A stretch of 64,000 bases of DNA from Desulfosporosinus sp. Sb-LF (GCF_004766055.1 NZ_SPQR01000008.1:124001-188000), one strand, 5' to 3'. Counted from the first letter of the stretch, positions 9,066 through 18,042 are shown. The notes: generated by a model not told the origin, from the sequence alone. Numbers and translations: made by a program.

Positions 9066-9097
9066 AATTAGGGACGGTTCGCACCGTCCCTAATTTT
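9066..9097. terminator. Hairpin, terminator or REP-like element
   Basis: A perfect 12-bp stem (aattagggacgg with ccgtccctaatt) encloses a 6-base loop and is followed by ttat. It could terminate operon 1. The core gggacggttc also occurs alone near 21440, so it may belong to a dispersed palindromic element. The stretch 8846-9210 holds only this hairpin and repeat copy A. Confidence 0.65.
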
Positions 9098-9210
9098 ATA
9101 TCCCTATTTGTGTCCTATGCAAAATATCCAGCTTGCGGTGTTAATACGCACACAGGGTGAGCCGGAAGAATAAACTATGCTTAAGTGAGCATTGAATATT
9201 GGATATCTAA

Positions 9211-10362
9211 ATGGATAAATATTTTTATGAAATGGAGCTGAATTGGGTGTTGAAAAAGGAAGGCCAAAAAAGTGAAGTATGGTTCGATGGACGGCAAGTC
9301 TCTTTAGAGAGTCAAGATATTTGGGGACTTATCAATAATTCGGCTATCAACAAGATTATCATTACAATGGCCCAACGGCTCGAGGGACATTATCCTTTAA
9401 AGACGGAATTTATTACACAAGTATCCGCACTCGAAGAACTTGAGGGTATTAATAGTGGAGAAGCGGTGTTGTCAAATGATCTTGCTCTCTTAGAATTAGC
9501 GAAAGAGAGAGGGTATAAGGCTTGCGCATATTTTAACATCGAAGGTCGGGAAGCGTTGGAATCTGCTTGGCAAGACGCTGCAAACTATGACTACATTCTT
9601 GTAGATTTCGACTTACCGACCAATATACCTCTGGAGTTAATTATCGCACGTCTTCAAAAAAGCGAGATCATGGTTTTAAAATGCGTGACGAGTTTAAGTG
9701 ATATGGAAATTGCGTTTGGAGTTATGGAGCAAGGAAGTGACGGGGTAGCCTTTGCCAGCACAGATATCCATGAGATCCTAAAAGTAAGTGACTACTTGCA
9801 AAAGAATGACAGTTGGAAGGTAGAACTAAAGCCCCTTACTGTTGCTGAAGTTCGCCATATTGGTATGGGTATGAGGTCCTGTATTGATACGACTGGTCTG
9901 ATGACTAAGGATGAAGGCATGCTCATAGGCTCAACCTCTCAAGGAGGGATTTTTGTCTGCTCTGAGACTCATTTCCTTCCCTATATGAATTTGCGTCCTT
10001 TTAGAGTGAATGCTGGGGCAATTCATTCTTACGTCTGGATGCCTAATGACGCTGCGGAATACCTGACAGACTTGTCTGCGGGTAGTGAAGTATTATGTGT
10101 GAACACAAAAGGAGAAGTAAGGAGGCTTTCGGTAGGTAGAATCAAGACCGAGGTGAGACCCTTGCTTTTAATCCGTGGGGAAGCGGATGGTAAGCAAATC
10201 AATGTTATTGTTCAGGACGATTGGCATATTAGAATCATGGGAGCTGACGGTCAGCCGAAAAACGCAAGCATGATCAAACCTGGTGATCAACTGCTTGCCT
10301 ATGTCAGCGACCCAGGGCGTCATGTAGGGATAAAGGTCAATGAAACAATCTTAGAGAAATAA
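9211..10362 (+). CDS. 3-dehydroquinate synthase II (archaeal type) or GriH-like homologue
   Basis: A 383-residue cytoplasmic enzyme resembling the archaeal-type 3-dehydroquinate synthase family (Methanocaldococcus MJ1249). In that family, NAD-dependent oxidative deamination and cyclisation of ADTH gives 3-dehydroquinate. Diagnostic parts are the C-terminal half: RVNAGAIHSYVWMPND, then a beta-barrel with GEVRRLSVGR, KTEVRPLLLIR, VIVQDDWHIR and a conserved GD-x-LLAY end. The aldolase that makes its substrate follows 16 bases later, which supports the call. The Streptomyces protein GriH is homologous and makes 3-amino-4-hydroxybenzoate, so that product is the main alternative. The RBS is weak, so the start is uncertain; ATG 9232 is a second option. 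Confidence 0.88.
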   Translation: MDKYFYEMELNWVLKKEGQKSEVWFDGRQVSLESQDIWGLINNSAINKIIITMAQRLEGHYPLKTEFITQVSALEELEGINSGEAVLSNDLALLELAKERGYKACAYFNIEGREALESAWQDAANYDYILVDFDLPTNIPLELIIARLQKSEIMVLKCVTSLSDMEIAFGVMEQGSDGVAFASTDIHEILKVSDYLQKNDSWKVELKPLTVAEVRHIGMGMRSCIDTTGLMTKDEGMLIGSTSQGGIFVCSETHFLPYMNLRPFRVNAGAIHSYVWMPNDAAEYLTDLSAGSEVLCVNTKGEVRRLSVGRIKTEVRPLLLIRGEADGKQINVIVQDDWHIRIMGADGQPKNASMIKPGDQLLAYVSDPGRHVGIKVNETILEK

Positions 10363-10378
10363 CCGGGGAGGATCTGAG

Positions 10379-11176
10379 ATGACAGGGAAAGAGGTCCGTT
10401 TAAATCGACTCTTTAAGCATTCAGAACGAATGATTATCGTTCCTCTGGATCATGGCGTATCAGTGGGCCCCATTCAGGGTTTGGAAGATATCCCTAAACT
10501 AGTGAAGCAGGTCAACAAGGGGCGTGCTGATGCAGTCGTAGTGCAAAAAGGCTTAGTCCCCCAAATAAAAGACTATTTGGGGGGGGATGGATGTGAGCTG
10601 ATTGTTCACCTCTCGGCATCGACAGCTCTATCCCCTAACTCAAATCGAAAAGAATTGGTCGCGACGGTAGAACAAGCCATTAGGTTGGGTGCGACAGCTG
10701 TCTCGATTCACGTTAACTTGGGTAATTCTCATGAGTCGGAAATGCTTCGAGATTTCGGGAAAGTATCGAATCGCTGCGATCAATGGGGTATCCCATTATT
10801 AGCGATGATGTATGTTAGAGATGGCTCTAATAACAATGAATTTGATTGGGTCAAACTAAAACATGCAGCCCGTGTTGCTGAAGAGCTGGGGGCGGATATT
10901 ATCAAGGTCAATTATACAGGAAATGTGGAATCATTTTCCGAAGTGGTCAATGCTGTAAAGCTACCTGTTGTTATTGCGGGGGGACCAAAAACTTCGTCTG
11001 TGAAGGACCTTTTAATCATGATTAATGAGGCAATTCGGGCTGGGGCAAAGGGAACTTCAATTGGAAGGAATATTTTCCAAAGCCCTGATCCAGAAAAATT
11101 AGTGCGGGTGATTCGCCAGATTTTGGATAGCAAGATGACAAATGAGGGAATTAAAGAGTTAGCCCGAACATTATAA
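10379..11176 (+). CDS. 2-amino-3,7-dideoxy-D-threo-hept-6-ulosonate (ADTH) synthase-type class I aldolase
   Basis: A 265-residue DeoC/FbaB-type TIM-barrel aldolase like Methanocaldococcus MJ0400 and Streptomyces GriI. The family joins a sugar-derived ketone donor to L-aspartate semialdehyde through a lysine Schiff base. Catalytic residues I can place are Asp24 (PLDHG), Tyr145 (MMYVRDG) and Lys176 (IIKVNYTG). The 31-residue Tyr-Lys spacing equals that of MJ0400 as I recall it. The RBS ggggagga is well placed. It forms a two-gene unit with the upstream 3-dehydroquinate synthase II. Its co-substrate, aspartate semialdehyde, is also the substrate of the Hom enzyme encoded next door, convergently. 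Confidence 0.9.
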   Translation: MTGKEVRLNRLFKHSERMIIVPLDHGVSVGPIQGLEDIPKLVKQVNKGRADAVVVQKGLVPQIKDYLGGDGCELIVHLSASTALSPNSNRKELVATVEQAIRLGATAVSIHVNLGNSHESEMLRDFGKVSNRCDQWGIPLLAMMYVRDGSNNNEFDWVKLKHAARVAEELGADIIKVNYTGNVESFSEVVNAVKLPVVIAGGPKTSSVKDLLIMINEAIRAGAKGTSIGRNIFQSPDPEKLVRVIRQILDSKMTNEGIKELARTL

Positions 11177-11230
11177 CGATCTTGGCATGTATTCTTGTAG
11201 CTTCAAATTTATTTGATTAATCATTGAATG

Positions 11231-11277
11231 AAATAAGGCCTGTATCTAGCTTTCCGGCATAGATACAGGCCTTATTT
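11231..11277. terminator. Bidirectional terminator between convergent genes
   Basis: A perfect 17-bp inverted repeat (aaataaggcctgtatct with its complement) with a 13-base loop and A/T-rich flanks on both sides. It serves the aldolase gene (forward) and thrB (reverse). Confidence 0.9.
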
Positions 11278-11287
11278 GCATTAAGTG

Positions 11288-12190
11288 TTACAAAATGGTA
11301 GAGGAAGTGGCTCCATCGGTATCAATATCTAAGACGATAGCTTGAGCTCTAATCCCGTATTGGTTTATCTTAGTGATCATACTATGGCAAACTTCTTCTT
11401 GTAAGCCTTCGGGAATCAGGGATAGCAGCGTGGGTCCGGAACCACTAAGAGCAGATCCATAGGCACCTGCTTGAAGAGCGGCCTCTAAAGTTTCGAGAAG
11501 ACCGGGAATTAATGCAGCTCGTTGATTCTGGTGAAGTGCATCACGCATACCTTCTTTTAAGAGGGCATAGTCTTCGCGAATAAAGGCTTCTATTAGCAAT
11601 CCAACATGAGAAATATTAAAAACTGCATCTGAGCGGGGAACTTGTGGAGGTAAGATACCCCTGGCTTTTTCTGTGTTGAGGACAGTGTCTGGAATAATGA
11701 CAACCGCCTTTAAATTCGGCAACAGACCTAAGACTCTGGGAAGAATACCACCTTCAATAGGAACAGATAGAGTTACGCCCCCATATAAAGCAGGAGTAAC
11801 ATTGTCCGGGTGCCCTTCTATTGAGTTCGCAACTTGGAGTAACTCATACTTTGAATAGGGTGATCCAGCTAAGGTATTGGCTGCAACAAGGCCGCCAACG
11901 ATGGCAGCGGAACTGCTCCCTAAGCCACGAGCGGGGGGGATGTGATTTTCAAATGTCAAAGCAACGGAGGGAGTGGGGAAGTGAATAAGTTCCCAGAAAT
12001 GGCACATAGTCTTCCAGATAAGGTTGTTTTCATTGGCTGGAATCCCGTTGCAATAAGATCCGGTCAGAGAGATTTGGAACGGTCGATCTGTCTCAATGGT
12101 TATTGAGTTGTAGAGTTGCAGCGCCAGCCCCAAACAGTCGAATCCAGGTCCTAAATTAGCGGAGGTGGCTGGTATCTTAACGCGGATCAT
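11288..12190 (-). CDS. thrB: Homoserine kinase
   Basis: A 300-residue GHMP-family kinase that phosphorylates L-homoserine to O-phosphohomoserine, the penultimate step to threonine. It shows the N-terminal IPATSANLGPGFDCLG block, the ATP-binding loop PPARGLGSSSAA near residue 90 and the C-terminal GSALSGSGPTLLSL. Length is normal. Its ATG overlaps the hom stop codon (ATGA), so the two are co-translated. Threonine synthase (thrC) is not in the window. Confidence 0.96.
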   Translation of the reverse strand: MIRVKIPATSANLGPGFDCLGLALQLYNSITIETDRPFQISLTGSYCNGIPANENNLIWKTMCHFWELIHFPTPSVALTFENHIPPARGLGSSSAAIVGGLVAANTLAGSPYSKYELLQVANSIEGHPDNVTPALYGGVTLSVPIEGGILPRVLGLLPNLKAVVIIPDTVLNTEKARGILPPQVPRSDAVFNISHVGLLIEAFIREDYALLKEGMRDALHQNQRAALIPGLLETLEAALQAGAYGSALSGSGPTLLSLIPEGLQEEVCHSMITKINQYGIRAQAIVLDIDTDGATSSTIL

Positions 12191-13482
12191 GGCTTTTCGC
12201 CCTGTCCGCTTTCAAAGCGAATCACATTTTGAATTGTAAGCACCTTGCTATACGCTTTGACAGAATCTAAGGCTTCTTGAAGTGACCCCTCACGACAGGG
12301 ATGAGTCACAAGGACAATCTCAGCTTGATGATGACCACGCGGTTTTTGGATAATGGAGGCAAAGCTAATATTGGCTTCGGCGAAAAGTAAGGCCAGAGTG
12401 GCAAGTACACGAGGTTCATCCTTTACTAGTAAGCGAATATAGAAGGCAGTATAGAAATCTGAGACTGCCTTAAGGGGAAGGTCAAGGTAACAAGTGCAAT
12501 TACTAGGGGAGGTAGACTTCGCTTGAATACTATTGACAATCCGCATGACATCAGAGACAATCGCACTTCCCGTGGGAAGAGAACCAGCGCCTCGACCGTA
12601 ATACATTGTTTCTCCAACCGCATCACCAATGACAAAAATGGCGTTAAATACACCGTTTACAGAAGCGAGAGGGTGGGTTAAAGGAAGGATAGCCGGATGA
12701 ACGCGAACTTCGATCCCTTCCTCTTGTTGTTTAGCAATTGCTAGTAATTTTATAGTACAGCCTAGCTCGGCAGCATAGGCTAGATCTTCACGTGTAATTC
12801 TGGAGATCCCTTCTACAAAAACATCGTTGAGGGCTACGCGTGAATTAAAAGCAATCGAAGAAAGAATGGCGAGTTTACGTGCAGCATCTAAGCCGTCGAC
12901 ATCGGATGAAGGGTCAGATTCCGCGTATCCTAACTGTTGAGCTTCTGCAAGCACTTCTGCATAATCGCGGCCTTGTTCAGCCATGGCAGTGAGTATATAG
13001 TTGGTCGTCCCATTGATAATCCCCAGTATTGCAGTAATCTTATTAGCGACTAGAGATTCTTTTAGGGTTGCAATAATGGGGATTCCACCACCGACACTGG
13101 CTTCAAAGTGAAGTTCCTTGCTGGCTTTATCTGCGGCATCAAGAAGTTCATGACCATGAAGGGCTAATAAATCTTTATTAGCGGTTACAACATGTTTGCC
13201 ATGTGCTAAGGCTTCTAAAATAAATGTGCGAGCTGGTTCGATCCCGCCCATGACTTCTACAATTATATCGATATCCGGATCTTGAAGAATTCTCTCAGGT
13301 TGATCAGTGAGGAAAAAGTCTCCACTAACTTCACGTTCTTTGTGCAGATCGCGGTCCAGAATGCCTTTGATGTTAATTTCGCAATGTGTTCGGGTCTGAA
13401 TTGCTCCGGCATTTTGTTGTAATATCTTCACTACTCCAGTACCGACTGTACCCAAGCCTAAAATTCCTATTTGAATTGGCAA
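12187..13482 (-). CDS. hom: Homoserine dehydrogenase
   Basis: A 431-residue enzyme that reduces L-aspartate-4-semialdehyde to homoserine, the branch point to threonine and methionine. It shows the Rossmann loop GILGLGTVGTGVV at the N-terminus, the catalytic region with VVTANKDLLA near residue 107, NGTTNYILTAM near 180 and GRGAGSLPTGSAIVSD near 325. A C-terminal ACT domain (about 355-425) is the usual site of threonine feedback. The start is a TTG with gaggggag upstream. A good reverse-strand promoter lies at 13531-13560. It heads the hom-thrB operon. Confidence 0.96.
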   Translation of the reverse strand: MPIQIGILGLGTVGTGVVKILQQNAGAIQTRTHCEINIKGILDRDLHKEREVSGDFFLTDQPERILQDPDIDIIVEVMGGIEPARTFILEALAHGKHVVTANKDLLALHGHELLDAADKASKELHFEASVGGGIPIIATLKESLVANKITAILGIINGTTNYILTAMAEQGRDYAEVLAEAQQLGYAESDPSSDVDGLDAARKLAILSSIAFNSRVALNDVFVEGISRITREDLAYAAELGCTIKLLAIAKQQEEGIEVRVHPAILPLTHPLASVNGVFNAIFVIGDAVGETMYYGRGAGSLPTGSAIVSDVMRIVNSIQAKSTSPSNCTCYLDLPLKAVSDFYTAFYIRLLVKDEPRVLATLALLFAEANISFASIIQKPRGHHQAEIVLVTHPCREGSLQEALDSVKAYSKVLTIQNVIRFESGQGEKP

Positions 13483-13530
13483 TGGAAGACAACTCCCCTC
13501 TTAACGTACAAATGTGTTTACATAGTGGAC

Positions 13531-13560
13531 ATTATACCTCTTTATAGTAGTCTTTGACAA
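13531..13560 (-). promoter_or_regulatory. Promoter of hom-thrB
   Basis: Reading the reverse strand, TTGTCA (13560-13555) and TATAAT (13536-13531) are separated by 18 bases, about 50 bases before the hom TTG start. This is a sigma-A-type match seen directly. Confidence 0.75.
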
Positions 13561-13601
13561 GAGAATCTTTGCGAAATCCATTGCATTCCGAGTAAAAAGG
13601 G

Positions 13602-13630
13602 TTGACACTGAGGAATGGATTCTGTATCAT
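13602..13630 (+). promoter_or_regulatory. Promoter of the ilv-leu operon
   Basis: TTGACA (13602-13607) and TATCAT (13625-13630) are separated by exactly 17 bases. Transcription would start near 13637 and produce a leader of about 245 bases containing the riboswitch. Confidence 0.8.
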
Positions 13631-13670
13631 ATAACAAAGTTCACACAATTAATGTAATATAACAGATAAG

Positions 13671-13768
13671 GAAGTGTACCTAGGGTTCCGAGGTATGATC
13701 CCGCCCCAGAAAGGGCTAGAGGTCCGTAGACCGGGGATAAACCTGTCTGGTCCAAGCGGTACAGAATC
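13671..13768 (+). promoter_or_regulatory. ykkC-class riboswitch, probably subtype 2a (ppGpp)
   Basis: The leader has the conserved ykkC-class blocks: gtgtacctagggttccg at 13673-13689 and ctggtccaagcggtacag at 13747-13764. Their ends pair as P1 (tgtacc 13675-13680 with ggtaca 13758-13763). The class includes guanidine-I, ppGpp, PRPP and other subtypes. From published work by the Breaker group, the ppGpp subtype typically precedes branched-chain amino acid genes in Firmicutes, and the gene context here (ilvE-ilvBH-ilvC-leuCDB) is exactly that. A terminator follows at once, so control is probably by transcription read-through when ppGpp binds. The subtype rests on context, not on a ligand test. 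Confidence 0.85.
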
Positions 13769-13794
13769 CATAATGGATTTACACCGTGGGTGGA

Positions 13795-13847
13795 AAAAAC
13801 CCAAGCGGAAAGTTCCACAGACTAGAGGGGACTGAGCTTGGGTTTTT
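13795..13847 (+). terminator. Regulated terminator (expression platform) of the ilv-leu leader
   Basis: A perfect 12-bp stem (aaaaacccaagc with gcttgggttttt) ends in a T-run, between the riboswitch and ilvE. A second cccaag-type segment next to gtgggtgg (13786-13793) could form the competing structure. Confidence 0.85.
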
Positions 13848-13883
13848 AATTGTCTGAATTTAACACGGAAAGGGGTAGATCGA

Positions 13884-14765
13884 ATGGGACTAGTAATATA
13901 CTGTAATGGTGCATATGTGCCGGAGGAAGAGGCAAAAATATCGGTATTTGACCATGGCTTTTTATATGGAGACGGGATATTTGAAGGGATTCGCGCGTAT
14001 CACGGCCGAGTGTTTAAATTAGAAGAACATTTGAAACGCCTCTATGAATCCGCAAAGTCGATTCAATTGACAATAGGAATAACTAAAGACCAGATGCAGG
14101 AGATTGTACTAGAGACGCTGCGCAGAAATGGTTTAAACGATGCCTACATTCGCCTGGTCGTTTCACGTGGCAAGGGAGACCTTGGGCTTGATCCAAGGAA
14201 TTGTCCACAAGCTGCTATCTTCTGCATAGCGGATCAAATAAAGATTTTCGAGCCAAGCATGTACGAAAAAGGCTTGATAGTAAATACGGTGCCAATTCGT
14301 CGAAATAATCCAGATTCATTAAGCCCACGGATTAAATCCCTTAATTATCTTAATAACATTCTTGCCAAAATCGAGGCTAATCAAGCAGGTGCCGTAGAAG
14401 GGATTATGCTTACTCAAGATGGATATGTCGCTGAAGGTACGTCAGATAATATCTTTATCTATCGAGACGGAGTCTTAATAACTCCACCTCTTTCAGTCGG
14501 AATCCTAGAGGGAATTACTCGGAACTCTGTGTTACGGCTCGCTGATGAATTGGGAATTAAGGCAGAGGAAGAGTTATTTACACGACACGACTTGTATACG
14601 GCGGATGAGTGTTTTCTCACGGGTACAGCTGCCGAATTGATTCCGGTAATCAAAGTAGATGGACGTGAAATCGGGGATGGGGTTCCTGGAGAAGTCTTTA
14701 AAAAGCTTCTCGTTGAATTTAGGGCACTTACCTATGTCAATGGTCCGGAAATTAACAAAGCATAG
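13884..14765 (+). CDS. ilvE: Branched-chain amino acid aminotransferase
   Basis: A 293-residue fold-type IV PLP aminotransferase that carries out the last step to valine, isoleucine and leucine using glutamate. The Schiff-base lysine is probably Lys151 (SPRIKSLNYLNN). Also visible are FLYGDGIFEGIRAY near residues 27-39, EGTSDNIFI near 190 and the TGTAAELIPV block near 250. The size fits the short bacterial IlvE/D-amino-acid-aminotransferase-like group, so specificity is inferred from context. It is the first gene after the riboswitch, with an aaaggggtag RBS. Confidence 0.92.
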   Translation: MGLVIYCNGAYVPEEEAKISVFDHGFLYGDGIFEGIRAYHGRVFKLEEHLKRLYESAKSIQLTIGITKDQMQEIVLETLRRNGLNDAYIRLVVSRGKGDLGLDPRNCPQAAIFCIADQIKIFEPSMYEKGLIVNTVPIRRNNPDSLSPRIKSLNYLNNILAKIEANQAGAVEGIMLTQDGYVAEGTSDNIFIYRDGVLITPPLSVGILEGITRNSVLRLADELGIKAEEELFTRHDLYTADECFLTGTAAELIPVIKVDGREIGDGVPGEVFKKLLVEFRALTYVNGPEINKA

Positions 14766-14800
14766 GAACTAGAGTCTGATAAGTTGGGAGGGGAATGAGT

Positions 14801-16489
14801 ATGGGTGAAGAAACGACGGGATTAAAAGGGGCAACTGTCCTATTAAATGCCTTGCAACAGGAAGGTGTTGACGTCATTTTTGGTTATCCAGGTGGGGTGG
14901 TACTTCCATTATACGATGCCCTTGTGGATAGCCCCATTCGACATGTACTAGCGCGTCATGAACAAGGGGTAGTCTATGCTGCAGATGGGTATGCCCGAGT
15001 CAGTGGCAAAGTAGGGGTTTGTCTAGCTACGTCTGGCCCTGGAGCAACGAATTTGGTGACCGGTATTGCTAATGCTTATTCAGACTCAATCCCGTTAGTT
15101 GTATTGACAGGGCAGGTACCGACGACTTTGCTTGGTTCAGACTCCTTTCAAGAGGCAGATATCATTGGGATCACAATGCCCATTACAAAACACTCATATT
15201 TAGTTAAGGATGCTAGGGAGCTGCCGAGGATTGTCAAAGAAGCTTTTTATCTTGCCAGTACAGGCAGGCCCGGCCCGGTACTTATCGACATTCCGAAAGA
15301 TGTTTTAGCGCAGGAAAATGTCGAACCCTTTGTAGCGGAAATGAAATTAAAGGGGTACAAAGTGTTTGGGCGGGGAAACAATGGTAAGATTGAAGAAGTA
15401 GCAAAGGCACTTTCAGAATCACGTAAGCCTGTACTCTATGCGGGTGGCGGTGTGGTAACGGCCAATGCCGAAGGAATCTTAAGACATCTATCTGACAAAA
15501 CGAATTTACCAGTTGTCACGACCTTGATGGGGTTAGGCAGCCTTCCTGCCGGACACCCGAATCTCTTAGGTATGGTTGGAATGCACGGAACAGTGACAGC
15601 AAACTACGCGGTAGACGACTGTGATTTACTGATTGCGGTAGGCGTTCGTTTCGACGATCGTGTGACAAGTGGCATGGGGCATCGTTTTGCAACCAAAGCA
15701 AAGGTCATTCACATCGACATCGACCCTGTGGAAATCAGTAAAGTGGTAAAAACGCATATCCGAATCGTTGGAGATGCACGCGAAATATTGGAAGAAGTGT
15801 TGGACAGTTTACCAGGGTTTACTGTTCCTCAATTGTCAGACTGGTGGAGTCAACTGCGTGCTTGGCAAAATGAGCATACTTTGGGTTACGACATGGACAG
15901 ACTCACGCCACAGATGGTGATCAAATGTCTCGGAGAACTTGCCGGCGGGGAAGCGATCATTACTACTGATGTCGGACAGCATCAAATGTGGGCTGCACAA
16001 TATTATCCAACCGCACACCCGCGTAATTATGCAACTAGTTGCGGGCTTGGCGCCATGGGTTACGGACTTCCTGCTGCAGTGGGGGCACAAATAGCTCGTA
16101 CAGATGACAAAGTCTTTCTGATAACGGGTGATGGTTCACTTCAGATGTCAATCCAGGAGTTAGGGACCATTGCCCAGAATAAACTTCCGATAAAAATTAT
16201 TCTTTTGAATAATGGTGTTCTTGGCATGGTTCGTCAATGGCAGAAAATGTTCTATAGTGAGCGGTATAGCCAAATACTTCTTCAAGGGAATCCGGATTTT
16301 GTTAAAGTGGCGGAAGCTTATGGAATTCGCGGAATCCATGTTGATTCCACTGAACAGGTTCGAAGTGCGATTACGGAAGCCATCAATCACCCTGGACCAG
16401 TGTTGTTAGATTTTGCGATCTCGCCGGAAGAAGCCGTTTTGCCCTTAGTGCCACCAGGTAACGTTATTACGGAAATGATTGTGAGGTGA
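14801..16489 (+). CDS. ilvB: Acetolactate synthase large subunit
   Basis: A 562-residue TPP enzyme that condenses pyruvate with pyruvate or 2-oxobutyrate, the first common step of Val/Leu/Ile synthesis. It shows the catalytic Glu in RHEQGVVYAADGYAR near residue 55, the FAD/quinone-type middle domain and the TPP motif GDGSLQMS...LLNN near 435-465. I prefer the ATG at 14801 over 14795 because ggagg lies nine bases before the former and only three before the latter. It is 35 bases after ilvE and followed six bases later by ilvH. Confidence 0.96.
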   Translation: MGEETTGLKGATVLLNALQQEGVDVIFGYPGGVVLPLYDALVDSPIRHVLARHEQGVVYAADGYARVSGKVGVCLATSGPGATNLVTGIANAYSDSIPLVVLTGQVPTTLLGSDSFQEADIIGITMPITKHSYLVKDARELPRIVKEAFYLASTGRPGPVLIDIPKDVLAQENVEPFVAEMKLKGYKVFGRGNNGKIEEVAKALSESRKPVLYAGGGVVTANAEGILRHLSDKTNLPVVTTLMGLGSLPAGHPNLLGMVGMHGTVTANYAVDDCDLLIAVGVRFDDRVTSGMGHRFATKAKVIHIDIDPVEISKVVKTHIRIVGDAREILEEVLDSLPGFTVPQLSDWWSQLRAWQNEHTLGYDMDRLTPQMVIKCLGELAGGEAIITTDVGQHQMWAAQYYPTAHPRNYATSCGLGAMGYGLPAAVGAQIARTDDKVFLITGDGSLQMSIQELGTIAQNKLPIKIILLNNGVLGMVRQWQKMFYSERYSQILLQGNPDFVKVAEAYGIRGIHVDSTEQVRSAITEAINHPGPVLLDFAISPEEAVLPLVPPGNVITEMIVR

Positions 16490-16495
16490 TAACCT

Positions 16496-16975
16496 ATGTT
16501 GCATACTCTGGCAGTTCTTGTGGAGAATCACCCTGGTGTCTTAATCCGGGTGGCTGGATTATTTACTCGTAGAGGGTATAATATTGATAGTCTTACCGTT
16601 TGCCAAACTGAAGATCCGGAACTTTCGCGGATGACGATTGTCGTTGCTGGGGATGATCAAGTCATTGAACAAGTAAGAAATCAACTCAGTAAATTGGTGG
16701 TTGTTCACTCGGTCACGGATTTGACCGAGGAAAGTGTTGTCGATCGAGAATTGGCGTTAGTGCGAATTCAAGTGAGTTCAGAGACACGCTCAGAGGTTTT
16801 CCAAACGGTGGATGTCTTCCGGGGACGGGTTGTGGATATGGGTAGAAACGATATCACAGTTGAGTTAACGGGGACAATTAAAAAGCTTGATGCTTTTGTT
16901 CATGCAATTCAACCCTATGGCTTATTAGAATTGGTACGAACAGGAAAAATCGCCATTTTGCGCTCTGAAACTTGA
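16496..16975 (+). CDS. ilvH: Acetolactate synthase regulatory small subunit
   Basis: A 159-residue ACT-domain protein that activates IlvB and confers valine feedback. The first ACT domain is clear (LAVLVENHPGVLIRVAGLF, RRGYNIDSLTV) and a C-terminal half of the usual IlvH/IlvN type follows (about 85-159). Length is normal. RBS gaggtg; spacing of six bases from ilvB supports co-translation. Confidence 0.95.
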   Translation: MLHTLAVLVENHPGVLIRVAGLFTRRGYNIDSLTVCQTEDPELSRMTIVVAGDDQVIEQVRNQLSKLVVVHSVTDLTEESVVDRELALVRIQVSSETRSEVFQTVDVFRGRVVDMGRNDITVELTGTIKKLDAFVHAIQPYGLLELVRTGKIAILRSET

Positions 16976-16984
16976 GAATCAAAG

Positions 16985-16993
16985 TGGTATAAT
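16985..16993 (+). promoter_or_regulatory. Possible internal promoter before ilvC
   Basis: An extended -10 element (tggtataat) lies in the 68-base gap between ilvH and ilvC. No -35 box sits at the correct distance. It may allow riboswitch-independent transcription of ilvC-leuCDB. Confidence 0.45.
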
Positions 16994-17043
16994 ACTATAA
17001 GGCTTGTTATTCAAAGGCTTATTATTGAGAGGAAGTAATAAAA

Positions 17044-18042
17044 ATGGCAAAAATGTATTATGAAGTAGACGCAAATCTGGAGTTATTAAAAGGAAAAGTT
17101 ATCGCGGTAATGGGATATGGAAGTCAAGGGCATGCACAGGCGCAAAATTTAAAGGATTCAGGGCTTAACGTTGTAATCGGACTTCGTCCAGGGAGCGCTC
17201 GTACTGAGCGTGCAAAAGCAGCTGGCTTTGAGGTTATGACCGTTGAAGAGGCAGCTAAGCGTGCCGATGTCATTCAAATCTTGCTCCCAGATGAAAGCCA
17301 AAGTAAGGTTTATAATGAGGAAATCAAACAGCATCTGACAAGCGGAAAGGCTCTAGTGTTTTCTCATGGTTTTAACATTCACTTTGGGCAAATCGTGCCT
17401 CCAAGCGATGTCGATGTCTTCATGGTTGCACCGAAAAGTCCTGGTCACTTGGTACGTCGTACTTATACTGAAGGTGCAGGAGTGCCGGCCTTGATCGCAG
17501 TCCATCAAGATGCTACGGGAAAAGCCAAAGAATTAGCACTCGCTTATGCCAAGGGAATCGGATCAACGAAGGCTGGAGTTCTGGAAACAACCTTTGGTGA
17601 AGAGACTGAAACAGATTTGTTTGGAGAACAAGCCGTCCTTTGCGGAGGAGCTTCAGAACTCGTCAAAGCGGGATTTGACACGTTAGTAGAAGCCGGCTAT
17701 CAACCTGAAATTGCCTATTTCGAATGCTTACATGAACTCAAGCTCATCGTTGATTTGATGTATGAAGGCGGCATGAGTTGGATGCGCTATTCTGTTTCCG
17801 ATACTGCACAGTATGGAGATATGACCATAGGTAAACGGATTATCAACCAAGAAACCCGCAAAGAAATGAAAAAGGTTCTCGAAGAAATTCAAGACGGAAG
17901 ATTTGCTAAAGCATGGTTACTGGAAAACCAAGCGAATCGTCCAGCCTTTAACGCAATGACCCGTAACGAAGAAAAACACCCTATCGAAAAGGTCGGCGAA
18001 CAACTAAGAGGAATGATGAGCTGGCTGAAAAAGCACGAATAG
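17044..18042 (+). CDS. ilvC: Ketol-acid reductoisomerase (class I)
   Basis: A 332-residue enzyme that isomerises and reduces acetolactate or acetohydroxybutyrate to the dihydroxy acids. The N-terminal Rossmann loop is [17 protein letters not shown], followed by GLRPGSART, which usually indicates NADPH preference. The knotted helical domain contains [14 protein letters not shown] and [14 protein letters not shown], with the Mg-binding acidic residues. Length is typical of the short class I form. RBS gaggaag. It is separated from ilvH by 68 bases with a possible internal promoter. Confidence 0.97.
   Translation: MAKMYYEVDANLELLKGKVIAVMGYGSQGHAQAQNLKDSGLNVVIGLRPGSARTERAKAAGFEVMTVEEAAKRADVIQILLPDESQSKVYNEEIKQHLTSGKALVFSHGFNIHFGQIVPPSDVDVFMVAPKSPGHLVRRTYTEGAGVPALIAVHQDATGKAKELALAYAKGIGSTKAGVLETTFGEETETDLFGEQAVLCGGASELVKAGFDTLVEAGYQPEIAYFECLHELKLIVDLMYEGGMSWMRYSVSDTAQYGDMTIGKRIINQETRKEMKKVLEEIQDGRFAKAWLLENQANRPAFNAMTRNEEKHPIEKVGEQLRGMMSWLKKHE

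Noticed and set aside
9066-9097. Insertion-sequence end
   Set aside because: The palindrome resembles REP/IS200-type ends, but there is no transposase nearby and no target duplication visible.
13627-13818. 63-codon reverse frame in the ilv leader
   Set aside because: It covers the riboswitch, whose conserved RNA blocks explain the sequence.
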